NCBI GenBank assembly: GCA_029263195.1
Contig: JAJCXX010000040.1
Location: 1-56,426 of the forward strand
DNA: 56,426 nucleotides
Source: Acidimicrobiales bacterium
GTDB taxonomy: Bacteria; Actinomycetota; Acidimicrobiia; Acidimicrobiales; Aldehydirespiratoraceae
Direction of reading: 5' to 3'
Within the stretch, counting starts at the first letter, position 1. The number at the start of each line of letters is the position of its first letter. The notes below the pieces were generated by a model that saw nothing but the letters and a program-made list of their open reading frames with translations, ran no database searches and was not told the origin of the DNA. The translations under genes were made by a program, and so were the position numbers. Shown here in pieces: positions 7,566 to 15,356 of this stretch.

Positions 7566-8044
7566 GGCGTTTCCTGGCTTGCGAGGAGCGGCCGGAGCCG
7601 TTCCCTGCCCTCATGGAGGTGATATTTGACGGCGCCGGCAGACAGTGACATCTGGTCGGCAACCTGATCGACCGAGAGGCCCTCCAGATAATAGAGGGCC
7701 ATGGCTACGCGCTGCCTTTCCGGCAGTCGCTTCAGCAACGGGATCAGATGGGATTCGGACTCGGGGTCGGTGACCGCTTCATCGGGAGCGGCGCGGCCTT
7801 CATTCTTGCGGCGCCTCTGGTCGCTGCGGATGAGATCGCGGCTGCGGTTGATGGCGACACGGCGAACCCACATGGCCGGAGAGTCGTATCGGCTCACCCG
7901 ACCCCAGCGGAGATAAGCCCGTTGGAAGGCGTCCTGCACTGAATCGGCGGCCAGCTCGGCATCGCCGGTGATGGCAGTGAGCGACCGGACCAGAGAGGCG
8001 TGATGGTCCATGAAGAACTGGTCGAAGTCGTCGTTCTTACGCAT
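7562..8044 (-). CDS. SigE-family ECF RNA polymerase sigma factor
   Basis: 160 residues from the ATG at 8044. Sigma70 region 2 spans about residues 8-75 (FMDHHASLVRSL, then the -10 recognition region DAFQRAYLRWGRV and WVRRVAINRSRD). Region 4 spans about 100-150 (LLKRLPERQRVAMALYYLEGLS, VKYHLHEGRERL). The phrases are typical of the actinobacterial SigE subfamily. An in-frame upstream start at 8161 would add 39 residues that do not look like sigma sequence, so I chose the internal ATG. The ribosome site is weak. It overlaps the membrane partner gene by 4 bp (ATGA), which suggests a signal-controlled sigma/partner pair. Confidence 0.9.
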   Translation of the reverse strand: MRKNDDFDQFFMDHHASLVRSLTAITGDAELAADSVQDAFQRAYLRWGRVSRYDSPAMWVRRVAINRSRDLIRSDQRRRKNEGRAAPDEAVTDPESESHLIPLLKRLPERQRVAMALYYLEGLSVDQVADQMSLSAGAVKYHLHEGRERLRPLLASQETP

Positions 8045-8207
8045 TCGCCCTGAAACTGTGCGGTCTTGCGTGAGGCTTGGCGAACCGAGCACCCAATTGC
8101 TGGGTGCGGCAAGCGTTACGGTGGCGACCGCAGGCGTGTTCGTTGGTTGAAAGTGCCTCACGCCATATCACTACGCTGGTGAACGTTCGGGTTTGGTCAA
8201 ATGGCAT

Positions 8208-8230
8208 ATTCGGTCCGTTCGGACCAGAAT
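8208..8230. promoter_or_regulatory. Inverted repeat upstream of LLM oxidoreductase gene
   Basis: GGTCCG-TT-CGGACC (8212-8225) is a perfect dyad. Outer arms ATTC and GAAT extend it with one unpaired base. It lies about 32 bp before the proposed start at 8262, within the untranslated leader or promoter. The position suits an operator for a TetR- or MarR-type regulator. Confidence 0.45.
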
Positions 8231-8261
8231 CGCCCGTCAAGGCGAAAATGGAGGCTTCAAA

Positions 8262-9239
8262 ATGGCGTTTTGCCTGATGAGATTGAACTTCGTAAATGGT
8301 AATCCGTCGGATGCCGATGAGATGGCCTCGAGATACCGCGCGGGTATCGAAATGTCGGCGTTTCTCGACAAGCACGGCTTCTATGGAGTGACCCTGGAAG
8401 AGCACCACACCACTCATGTCGGCTGGTCACCCACTCCACTTGTGAATGCGGCGGCAATTCTTGCCGTCACCGAGAAGATCACAGTTGCTGTCACCGCGCT
8501 CCTGGTGCCCTTGCACGACCCGATTCGCGTTGCTGAGGACATAGCGGTGCTCGACCTGATGAGCCGAGGACGCATCTCGATCACGACCGGTATCGGCTAC
8601 AGGCCCGAGGAGTACGTCGCCCTCGGGAAGAACTGGAAACGCAGAGGCAGCATCCTCGACAAGTCGCTCGAGGTGATGTTGCAGGCATGGAAAGGCGAGC
8701 CGTTCCAGCACCTTGGATCCATGGTGCAAGTCACGCCGCGTCCGTTCACCCGCCCGCACCCGGCGGTGTTCATAGGGGGGTCGGGACCGGCGGCGGCCCG
8801 GCGGGCGGCACGGTTCGGTCTCCCGCTCCAGCTGCCCGGCAAGAATCCGGCGGTGGAAGAGATGTACCGAACGGAATGCGAGAGGTTGGGCGTGCAGGGG
8901 TTCTGCATTGCCCCCGACAATGTGGCGATGGTTCATGTGGTCGCCGATCCCGACCAGGCCTGGGCCGAACTGGGACACCATTTCATGGTCGAGGCCAACC
9001 TCTACTCGTCGTGGCAACCAGAAGGGCAGACATCGGCTGTGCACAGCCATGCCACCACCGTCGAGGAACTCCGGACCGAGGGGATCTACCAGTTCCTCAC
9101 CCCCGAGCAGGCGGTAGAGCGGGCCAGATCCACCGGCGTGCTCACGATCCATCCTCTGGTGGGGGGCATGCCGATCGACGAGGCCTGGGCGTCGATCGGG
9201 ATGATCGCCGACCGGGTGATGCCGGCGCTCAGGGGCTGA
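8262..9239 (+). CDS. LLM-class flavin/F420-dependent oxidoreductase
   Basis: 325 residues from the ATG at 8262, chosen because GGAGG lies 8 bases upstream. A longer in-frame start at 8193 would add basic residues not typical of the family and cover the inverted repeat. The luciferase-like TIM-barrel is shown by LEEHHTTHVGWSPTP near residues 45-60, VAEDIAVLDLMSRGRISITTGIGY and GSGPAAARRAARFGLPLQ. Members use FMN or F420. Substrate unknown. It is followed after 2 bp by a SCO6745-family gene, so the two are likely cotranscribed. Confidence 0.88.
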   Translation: MAFCLMRLNFVNGNPSDADEMASRYRAGIEMSAFLDKHGFYGVTLEEHHTTHVGWSPTPLVNAAAILAVTEKITVAVTALLVPLHDPIRVAEDIAVLDLMSRGRISITTGIGYRPEEYVALGKNWKRRGSILDKSLEVMLQAWKGEPFQHLGSMVQVTPRPFTRPHPAVFIGGSGPAAARRAARFGLPLQLPGKNPAVEEMYRTECERLGVQGFCIAPDNVAMVHVVADPDQAWAELGHHFMVEANLYSSWQPEGQTSAVHSHATTVEELRTEGIYQFLTPEQAVERARSTGVLTIHPLVGGMPIDEAWASIGMIADRVMPALRG

Positions 9240-9241
9240 TC

Positions 9242-10102
9242 ATGACCAACTGGACGGAACTGACCGCCCGAGCCGGGGTGGCCTCGCATCTTCTGATCGG
9301 CTGGATCTTCTGGGATCCGCGTGCGATAGCGAACTACGAGGCGCTGGGCGTGCCCAACGGCGCCGGCTACTACGTGGCCTCCCGCGGTGGTCCGCTTGCT
9401 CCGGCGGGAGCCGACGCCGTGGCCGCGGCGTTCTACTCGATCAATCCGGTCTTTCTGAAGATGGCTCTTGATCTCTGCGCCGAACACACCGACTGGGAAT
9501 CGGCAATGCTGGCACGCGACGAGGCTGTCACTGTGGGCCTGGCCGAAGTCGACCCGTCGCTCCCCGCCGCAGTGGGCGAGTTCGCTGATCGGTTGTGGCA
9601 GACGGCCGACTCCGTCAGCGGTGCCGGAAGAGTTCTCTTCGCGGCCCACCGTGAGCGTCACCGACCCGACGATCCCGCACTGTCGGCGTGGCTCGCCGTG
9701 AACTGTCTACGGGAATGGCGGGGCGACACCCACTGGGCCCTGTGCGTCACCCACGATCTCGGAATGGTCGAGGTGGGCATCCTCCACAACTCGTTCATGG
9801 GGTACGAGGCCGACTGGATTCCACGCAGCCGTGGCGCCGACGACGAGACGCTCGATTCGGCATGGAACCGGCTCACCGAACTCGGCTTGGCCGAAGATCG
9901 CACGGTGAACGCCGCCGGCCGATCGTTGCGAGACCAGATCGAGAGTCGGACCGACGAACTGTCGTCGGTCCTCTGGCAGACACTCGGAGAGTCGGTGACG
10001 GTCGCTCTGTGCGAGGTCATCGAAGCCCACACGGATGCCCTCACTGCCCGAATCGATGCGACCGCCGGCGAGAGCTGGATGCCGGCGATCAGGTCCCGGT
10101 GA
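9242..10102 (+). CDS. SCO6745-family protein
   Basis: 286 residues, ATG preceded by AGGGG. The order of motifs, GVPNGAGYYVASRGGPLAPAG (about 37-57) then LREWRGDTHWALCVTHDLGMVEVGILH, matches the actinobacterial SCO6745 family. Its C-terminal part (from about residue 200, WNRLTELGLAEDRTVNAAGRSLRDQIE) looks like a winged-helix segment. The biochemical role is unknown. Coupling to an LLM oxidoreductase gene suggests a shared substrate or regulatory link. The 3' end overlaps the convergent M15 peptidase gene by 14 bp. Confidence 0.75.
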   Translation: MTNWTELTARAGVASHLLIGWIFWDPRAIANYEALGVPNGAGYYVASRGGPLAPAGADAVAAAFYSINPVFLKMALDLCAEHTDWESAMLARDEAVTVGLAEVDPSLPAAVGEFADRLWQTADSVSGAGRVLFAAHRERHRPDDPALSAWLAVNCLREWRGDTHWALCVTHDLGMVEVGILHNSFMGYEADWIPRSRGADDETLDSAWNRLTELGLAEDRTVNAAGRSLRDQIESRTDELSSVLWQTLGESVTVALCEVIEAHTDALTARIDATAGESWMPAIRSR

Positions 10103-11294
10103 CCGACCAGTGCCAGGGTTCGCTGGGAAGATTGATGAAGCCGAAGTTCGGAGCTACCTCTTTCAGGGCTCTGAAGACGTCTGAATCGCGGCTGCGCAGG
10201 GCCCGACCGTTGAGGGTGAGGTCGACAGCGAGTCCGCGTTCGTGCGCCGAACGTCCCGGTGGGGCGGTCGGAGGTCGGCAACTCGACGCCGGCATCTGCC
10301 AAATGGCGTACTCCGAGGTGCCGCAATGCAGTCGCCGAAGTCGGATCTGGGCTTCGGGACTCCGGTAACCGCCGCCGCTCAGTGAGTACCCCCGGGCGGC
10401 CATGGCGGCAAGCAAACCTTCGAGGCGTTCGGCAATGGCGACGTTGACGGTTATGCCTCTCACAGAAACCAGATCGACGTCGAGATCGTCGGGAATGGTG
10501 TAGGAGCCAGAGTTTCGTCGGCTCTCGGCCGCTATTCGATCGGCGATCTTCTGTTCCTCGTTGCGAATCTCGGTGGCCAGTTGAGCGTCGATGGATTCGA
10601 GTGCGGCCAGCTCGGCCAGCTTGTCGTCGAGCCGGGCGTTGGCCTGATCGACGGCTTCGCTCTGGAGTTCGCGAGCGGCGGCCAACTCTGTGAGATGAAA
10701 CTCCAGCTCCGAGGCTTGCTGATTGGCGTCGGCCTCGGCCTGGTCGGCCTGCCGGCGTTGCGCGTCGAGTTCGGCCCCAACCGAGCGGAGATCATCGAGA
10801 GAGTCGAGGCGGCCTCCGGTTGCGAACTCGACCAGTGCGGTCTCGCGGGCTTGCTTCCATGGGTCGTCGCCGAGAAATGAGACATCGCCGGCCGGTGCCT
10901 GAAAGCTCACGTAGGCCTCGATCGCTTGCGCCTTGAGCCGGTCGAGTGCCGCTTGCTGACGTTGTTCGAGTTCGGTGATTCGATCTCTGGCCTCGAGGCT
11001 GGCGGCTTCGGCCTGATCGACTCCTCGACGGGCTGATTCCACAGCCGCGATCTGGGAGTCGACCGCTCCCTGTATGGCGTCGAGAGCATCCTGCACATCG
11101 GCGGCGTCGCTGGCCACGAGGTCGATGTCGGCGGCCAGGGCGGCTTCGTCGGCTTGGACCTGCTTGCGCTTCTCACGGAGCTCATCGGGAGTCTCCGCGC
11201 TGGCGAGCACGGTCGACGACAGAAGCACCGCAATGCCCACTACTGCCACCAGCAGGGGTCGGATCGGAAGTGAGGGTCGGGGTCGCGTAAGCAT
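10089..11294 (-). CDS. Secreted coiled-coil M15 family D,D-carboxypeptidase-like peptidase
   Basis: 401 residues from the ATG at 11294, immediately before a typical signal peptide (PRPSLPIRPLL..., cleavage after ALA-type site near residue 33). A long coiled coil rich in Ala, Glu and Gln (about 35-235) precedes a C-terminal VanY/M15 domain (about 276-401). The zinc residues are visible: His351 and Asp358 in SAHERGLAVDL, and His395 in EPWHW. M15 enzymes trim peptidoglycan stem peptides. The coiled coil resembles the divisome-linked NlpD/EnvC/RipC layout, where it holds the enzyme in check. An upstream extension to 11492 lacks coding character. Confidence 0.88.
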   Translation of the reverse strand: MLTRPRPSLPIRPLLVAVVGIAVLLSSTVLASAETPDELREKRKQVQADEAALAADIDLVASDAADVQDALDAIQGAVDSQIAAVESARRGVDQAEAASLEARDRITELEQRQQAALDRLKAQAIEAYVSFQAPAGDVSFLGDDPWKQARETALVEFATGGRLDSLDDLRSVGAELDAQRRQADQAEADANQQASELEFHLTELAAARELQSEAVDQANARLDDKLAELAALESIDAQLATEIRNEEQKIADRIAAESRRNSGSYTIPDDLDVDLVSVRGITVNVAIAERLEGLLAAMAARGYSLSGGGYRSPEAQIRLRRLHCGTSEYAIWQMPASSCRPPTAPPGRSAHERGLAVDLTLNGRALRSRDSDVFRALKEVAPNFGFINLPSEPWHWSVTGT

Positions 11295-11473
11295 TTTCGT
11301 CACACGTTCGCAATGAACGGATGATGACGGTATCAGCCTTGAGCGGTCGCGGCTCCTCGGGCCCGATGGTTGTCTCCCCGCCCGGCTTGGCCGATCGGGT
11401 TGAAGTGAAACAAGGGTGGAGGAGTACGGTCTGCAGATTCTGTCGATCACGATCGCGACAATGGAGGACGATG

Positions 11474-12481
11474 ATGGAACTCGGTTTGACATGGGGTTAC
11501 TGGGCTCGCGGGATGCCGGATCGACTCGTCGAGTTGAGTGTCGCCGCCGAGCAGGCCGGATTCGACGCGGTCTGGACGGCGGAGTCGTGGGGATCGGATG
11601 CCTTTTCGCCGTTGGTGCTCATCGCCGCCCACACCGAGCGAATGCGCCTCGGCACTGGTGTCGTGCAGATTTCAGCCCGGACACCGGGCGCCACCGCCAT
11701 GCATGCCGTCACCCTCGATCACATATCGAACGGCCGAACCATTCTCGGGCTCGGCGTATCGGGTCCGCAGGTCGTGGAGGGCTGGTACGGCATGCCGTCG
11801 AGGATGCCGCTGGCTCGCACCCGCGAATATGTCGAGATACTGAGGCGGGCCTTTCGTCGAGAAGGGCCGCTCGAGTTTCAGGGCGATCACTTCCAGTTGC
11901 CATTTTCGGGTGAGGGGTCGGTCGGTTTGGGCAAGTCGCTCAAGATCATGACCCACCCGCTGCGGGAGATTCCTATCTGGATCGGCGCAGAAGGGCCCAA
12001 GAACGTCACGCAAACCGTCGACATCGCCGATGGATGGCTGCCGCTCTACTTCACGCCGTTCCGACCGGAGGTATACGGCGATCAACTCGCCAATGTGAAG
12101 CCCGGATTCGAAATAGCGGTGAATATTTCGATGCGCGTGCACGACGATGTCGAGGAGGCGCTTTGGCCCACTAGGTCGTTTCTCGGCTTCTACATCGGTG
12201 GCATGGGAGCCAAGGGGCAGAACTACCACACGAAGCTCATGGCGAGAATGGGGTATGAGGAGGAGGCCTACAAGATCCAGGATCTCTTCATGGACGGCAA
12301 GCGCGAGGAGGCCATTGCCACGGTGCCGCTGGAGTTCGCGGACGAGATCTCGCTGGTTGGTTCGGTGGAGCGCATCCGTGATCGTCTGCAGGCGTGGGAG
12401 GAAAGCCCGGTGACAATGCTCAACGTGGCGGCTCGCAGCCCCGAAGAGATGCGCCAACTTGTCGAGATAGTCAAGGGTTGA
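11474..12481 (+). CDS. LLM-class F420-dependent oxidoreductase
   Basis: 335 residues from the second ATG of ATGATG (11474), with GGAGG just upstream. It begins MELGLTWGYWARGMPDRLVEL, the usual first strand of the luciferase-like barrel. It carries DAVWTAESWGSDAFSPL and the RMRLGTGVVQISARTP stretch typical of the F420-dependent TIGR03559-like group found in mycobacteria and Acidimicrobiia. Substrate unknown. It is divergent from the M15 peptidase and lies 64 bp before the SufR-like regulator gene on the same strand. A candidate operator sits in that gap. Confidence 0.88.
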   Translation: MELGLTWGYWARGMPDRLVELSVAAEQAGFDAVWTAESWGSDAFSPLVLIAAHTERMRLGTGVVQISARTPGATAMHAVTLDHISNGRTILGLGVSGPQVVEGWYGMPSRMPLARTREYVEILRRAFRREGPLEFQGDHFQLPFSGEGSVGLGKSLKIMTHPLREIPIWIGAEGPKNVTQTVDIADGWLPLYFTPFRPEVYGDQLANVKPGFEIAVNISMRVHDDVEEALWPTRSFLGFYIGGMGAKGQNYHTKLMARMGYEEEAYKIQDLFMDGKREEAIATVPLEFADEISLVGSVERIRDRLQAWEESPVTMLNVAARSPEEMRQLVEIVKG

Positions 12482-12506
12482 GCGAGCGATTCGAGTGCTT
12501 CTGCCT

Positions 12507-12536
12507 ATTGGGCAAGGTGCGTCTTGCCAAATTGGC
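12507..12536. promoter_or_regulatory. Nested palindromes upstream of SufR-like regulator
   Basis: Two overlapping dyads occupy 30 bp ending 9 bp before the regulator start. The first is ATTGGGCAAG-GTGCGT-CTTGCCAAAT (12507-12532), with a single mismatch. The second is GCCAA-A-TTGGC (12526-12536), which reuses the right arm of the first. SufR proteins bind CAAC-N6-GTTG-type dyads with a 6-bp spacer. The first palindrome has the same spacer length with CAAG/CTTG arms. Autoregulation is the simplest reading. Confidence 0.55.
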
Positions 12537-12545
12537 TAGAGTTGT

Positions 12546-13202
12546 ATGATGGACGAGACGAACGATGTCGGAGCGGCCCAAAGACGCATCGTCGACCACC
12601 TGAAGCGATCCGGAAGCTGCACCACGGCCGCGATCGCCGAGACTCTTGGTGTCACGACCCAGGCCGTCAGGCCGCCACTCGCCGAACTCGAGGACCTGGG
12701 TCTGGTGACCTCCGAATTGCTCAGCACCGGCACACGCGGACGACCGCCGATCGGCTGGTCGCTGTCGGCTCTCGCCATCGGTCTGTTCCCTGATCGCCAC
12801 AGTGATCTCACGATCGAGTTGATTCGAGCCGTGCGAGCCGCAGTCGGTGACGACGGGCTTCTCGACGTGCTTGTCGAACGAGATCGAGTTCAGCACGAGA
12901 TCATTTCCTCAGCGTTTCCGCCGGACGCCGACGTGGCGACTCGGGCTGAAGTTCTCGCCGGACACCGTCGAGATCAGGGCTACATGGCCGAGGTCGTGGC
13001 CGACGGAGAAGATCTTCTGCTGATCGAACACCACTGCCCGGTTTGCGCCGCGGCTACCGAGTGCCAGGGCCTCTGTCGCAACGAGTTGGATCTTTTCCAG
13101 CGAGTGATCGGCGAAGGTGCTGAGGTGGAACGAACCGAGCATCTCCTGTCGGGCGACGAGAGGTGCATCTACCGAATCCGGGTTAGCCCCGTCAGGAACT
13201 GA
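12546..13202 (+). CDS. SufR-like Fe-S-binding transcriptional regulator
   Basis: 218 residues. An N-terminal winged helix (about 10-58, TTAAIAETLGVTTQAVRPPLAELEDLGLV) is of the ArsR/DeoR kind seen in SufR. A C-terminal cysteine cluster reads HHCPVCAAATECQGLCRNEL, with C164, C167, C173, C177 and a distant C207. This fits SufR-type repressors, which sense an Fe-S cluster and control cluster assembly or oxidative-stress genes. No suf genes are adjacent; downstream are an SDR and an inositol-phosphatase-family gene. A second ATG lies 3 bp downstream. The true regulon is unknown. Confidence 0.82.
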   Translation: MMDETNDVGAAQRRIVDHLKRSGSCTTAAIAETLGVTTQAVRPPLAELEDLGLVTSELLSTGTRGRPPIGWSLSALAIGLFPDRHSDLTIELIRAVRAAVGDDGLLDVLVERDRVQHEIISSAFPPDADVATRAEVLAGHRRDQGYMAEVVADGEDLLLIEHHCPVCAAATECQGLCRNELDLFQRVIGEGAEVERTEHLLSGDERCIYRIRVSPVRN

Positions 13203-13233
13203 CCACGACGGCACGGCGTGAAATGATGACCCG

Positions 13234-14070
13234 ATGCAGGACTTCCAGGGTCGAACGGCTGTTGTCACCGGGGGAGCAAGCGGGATCGGATTGGCCATCG
13301 CCCGTCGACTCGGCCGCGAGGGCATGAACCTGGTGCTCGGCGACATCGAGCAACCGGCCCTCGATGAGGCCGTGGCGGCGTTCGACGCGGCCGGAGTTCC
13401 GGTTCTCGGTATGGAGACCGACGTGTCCGACGTCGAATCGGTGAGGCGACTGGCAGCCGCCGCCGACCAACGATTCGGCAATATTCATCTCCTGTGCAAC
13501 AACGCCGGAGTCGGTGGTGGCGGTGCCATCCTCGAACCCGACGATCTCGACGTGTGGGAATGGGTGCTCGGCGTTGACCTGTTCGGGGTCCTCCACGGAA
13601 TCAAGGTCTTCGGACCGTCGATGGTCGCCCACGGCGAACCGTGCCACATGGTCAACACGGCCTCGATGGCCGGACTGGTGCCGACCCCCGGTCTGGGCAG
13701 CTACACGGTGTCGAAGTACGCGGTGGTCGCAATGAGTGAGACACTCTCGCTCGAGACCGCCGACACCAATCTGGGGGTGTCGGTCCTGTGCCCGGGATTC
13801 GTGCAGACCAAGATCGCCGACTCGCAGCGCAACATCCCCGAGCACCTGGTCCGACTCGAGGAGCCCTCCGAGGAGGAAGAGTTCGTGCGCCAGGCGGTGG
13901 CCGAACTGATTAGTGCTGGAATTGCGCCGGAACAGGTGGCCGACGACGTTGTCGACGCCGTCAGGTCGGGTCGTTTCTACATCCTGACGCACCCCGAGTA
14001 CGCAGCCCAGATCAGGCATCGAGCCGAATGGATTGCTTCGGGAACCGCGCCGTCGAGCTGGGAGATCTGA
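13234..14070 (+). CDS. SDR-family NAD(P)-dependent oxidoreductase
   Basis: 278 residues of classical short-chain dehydrogenase. The cofactor motif is TGGASGIG (12-19), the structural NNAG is at 89-92, the catalytic Ser is S144 and the YTVSK motif gives Y157 and K161. After LCPGFVQTKI the C-terminal part is long and acidic (EEPSEEEEFV). It acts on a hydroxyl/keto substrate in the cytoplasm; nothing fixes which one. It starts 31 bp after the SufR-like gene and is followed closely by two more genes on the same strand. Confidence 0.9.
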   Translation: MQDFQGRTAVVTGGASGIGLAIARRLGREGMNLVLGDIEQPALDEAVAAFDAAGVPVLGMETDVSDVESVRRLAAAADQRFGNIHLLCNNAGVGGGGAILEPDDLDVWEWVLGVDLFGVLHGIKVFGPSMVAHGEPCHMVNTASMAGLVPTPGLGSYTVSKYAVVAMSETLSLETADTNLGVSVLCPGFVQTKIADSQRNIPEHLVRLEEPSEEEEFVRQAVAELISAGIAPEQVADDVVDAVRSGRFYILTHPEYAAQIRHRAEWIASGTAPSSWEI

Positions 14071-14077
14071 CCGCCAC

Positions 14078-14830
14078 ATGGCTGCCGCCGAGGACCACGC
14101 CCTCGCGGCGCGCATCGCCGCGGACACCGGTGATCTGCTGGTCGACCTCCTGGAGAACCGCGAAGCCGGCGATCGAGCGTTGAGCGGCATCGAGCATCTC
14201 GGTGATCGCACCGCCCACGAGTTCATCGTGGCTGAGCTGGCTCGGCACCGGCCCGACGATGCCGTGCTTTCGGAGGAGGGCTACGACGACCAAGACCGCC
14301 TCACAGCGTCGCGCGTCTGGATCGTCGACCCCCTCGATGGTTCGTCCGACTACGGCTGGAGCGCCACTTGGTCGGTTCACGTTGCTCTGGTCGAGGATGG
14401 CCGGGCCACGGCGGGAGCAGTAGCGGTGCCAGGCTGGGAGACGACCTGGGCCACCGAACCATCACCCATCCCGGTGATGTCGAGGGTCGGGAACATTCCG
14501 CTCATCCTGGTTTCGCGATCGCGTCGACATCTCGACGGAAAGCTGCTTCACAATGCCATGGAGGTGGAGGTGGCGGCACTCGGGTCGGCGGGGGTGAAGG
14601 CCATGGCGGTCGTGCGCGGCGAAGCCGATGCCTATGTCCATGGCGGCTACCTCTATGAGTGGGACACTTGCGCCCCCGCTGCGGTGGCGCAGTCGGCCGG
14701 GCTCGCGGCCTGCCGGATCGACGGCACCGAGCTCGAGTTCAACAAGGCTCATCCGGCGACGTCGGGACTCATCATCTGTAGACCAGAGCTGCGAGATGCC
14801 ATCGTGGAAGCCATGGCACCGGTGGCATGA
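14078..14830 (+). CDS. Inositol monophosphatase-family phosphatase (CysQ-like)
   Basis: 250 residues from the ATG at 14078, 7 bp after the SDR stop. The metal-binding motifs of the superfamily are present: EE at 66-67, VDPLDGSSDY (Asp84, Asp87), and a late EWDTCAPAA where the Asp binds the third metal. Asn/Glu context around these fits 3'(2'),5'-bisphosphate nucleotidase (CysQ) or inositol-1-phosphatase. The protein is shorter and more divergent than E. coli CysQ. Substrate cannot be decided. It overlaps the next gene by 4 bp. Confidence 0.82.
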   Translation: MAAAEDHALAARIAADTGDLLVDLLENREAGDRALSGIEHLGDRTAHEFIVAELARHRPDDAVLSEEGYDDQDRLTASRVWIVDPLDGSSDYGWSATWSVHVALVEDGRATAGAVAVPGWETTWATEPSPIPVMSRVGNIPLILVSRSRRHLDGKLLHNAMEVEVAALGSAGVKAMAVVRGEADAYVHGGYLYEWDTCAPAAVAQSAGLAACRIDGTELEFNKAHPATSGLIICRPELRDAIVEAMAPVA

Positions 14831-15267
14831 CCAAGAAACACACCTCTCGTTCGCTCGAACGTCATGTGATGGCGCCGCGCTCCCACACCTGGGAGATTCT
14901 TCTACGTGAGATGGAAGCCGCTGTGGGTCCGTATCACGTCGAGGGTGACCCCGCTCCCCACGGCGCCGGCGCTGTTCTGCACCTGACGCTCGATCCTCAG
15001 AAGCCGCCACTGGTCGAGACGGTTCTGTCGTTCGAGGCTCCATGGCGCAGGGCCTACAAGGTCGAGGGCGATACCGGTCTCGACATCTATCACGGCACAT
15101 TTCTCATTCGCGATGATGGACCCGAGTGTCACCTGATCTGGGGTGTCGTGGTGGACCCGGATCCGAGCCCCGAAGGACTCGAGTTCCTCGAACTTGCGAT
15201 CACCGTGATCAACGGATTCCTCGACCATGTCACCGCGACATCCGAGTCACCGCGACATCCGAATTGA
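14827..15267 (+). CDS. SRPBCC/START-like small protein
   Basis: 146 residues. The pattern of alternating strands (GAGAVLHLTLDPQKPPLVETVLSFEAPWRRAYKVEG) ending in a long helix (EFLELAITVINGFLDHV) is typical of the polyketide-cyclase/START-like SRPBCC fold, which binds hydrophobic ligands. No catalytic residue is evident. It overlaps the preceding phosphatase gene by 4 bp (ATGA) and is the last gene of the SDR-phosphatase unit. The 89-bp gap to the convergent thiolase has no clear terminator. Confidence 0.7.
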   Translation: MTKKHTSRSLERHVMAPRSHTWEILLREMEAAVGPYHVEGDPAPHGAGAVLHLTLDPQKPPLVETVLSFEAPWRRAYKVEGDTGLDIYHGTFLIRDDGPECHLIWGVVVDPDPSPEGLEFLELAITVINGFLDHVTATSESPRHPN

Positions 15268-15356
15268 ACTGAGACCACCGAGGAGAGCAACGTCCAGATC
15301 AGAATCAGCCAAGAAGCTCGCTCCACCGGCGGAGATGGCGATCCCTCCACCTCGCC

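Noticed and set aside
8687..10102. 471-residue reading of the SCO6745 gene with a start inside the LLM gene
   Set aside because: The extra N-terminal part is an out-of-frame shadow of the LLM gene. The real start is the ATG at 9242 with AGGGG just after the LLM stop.
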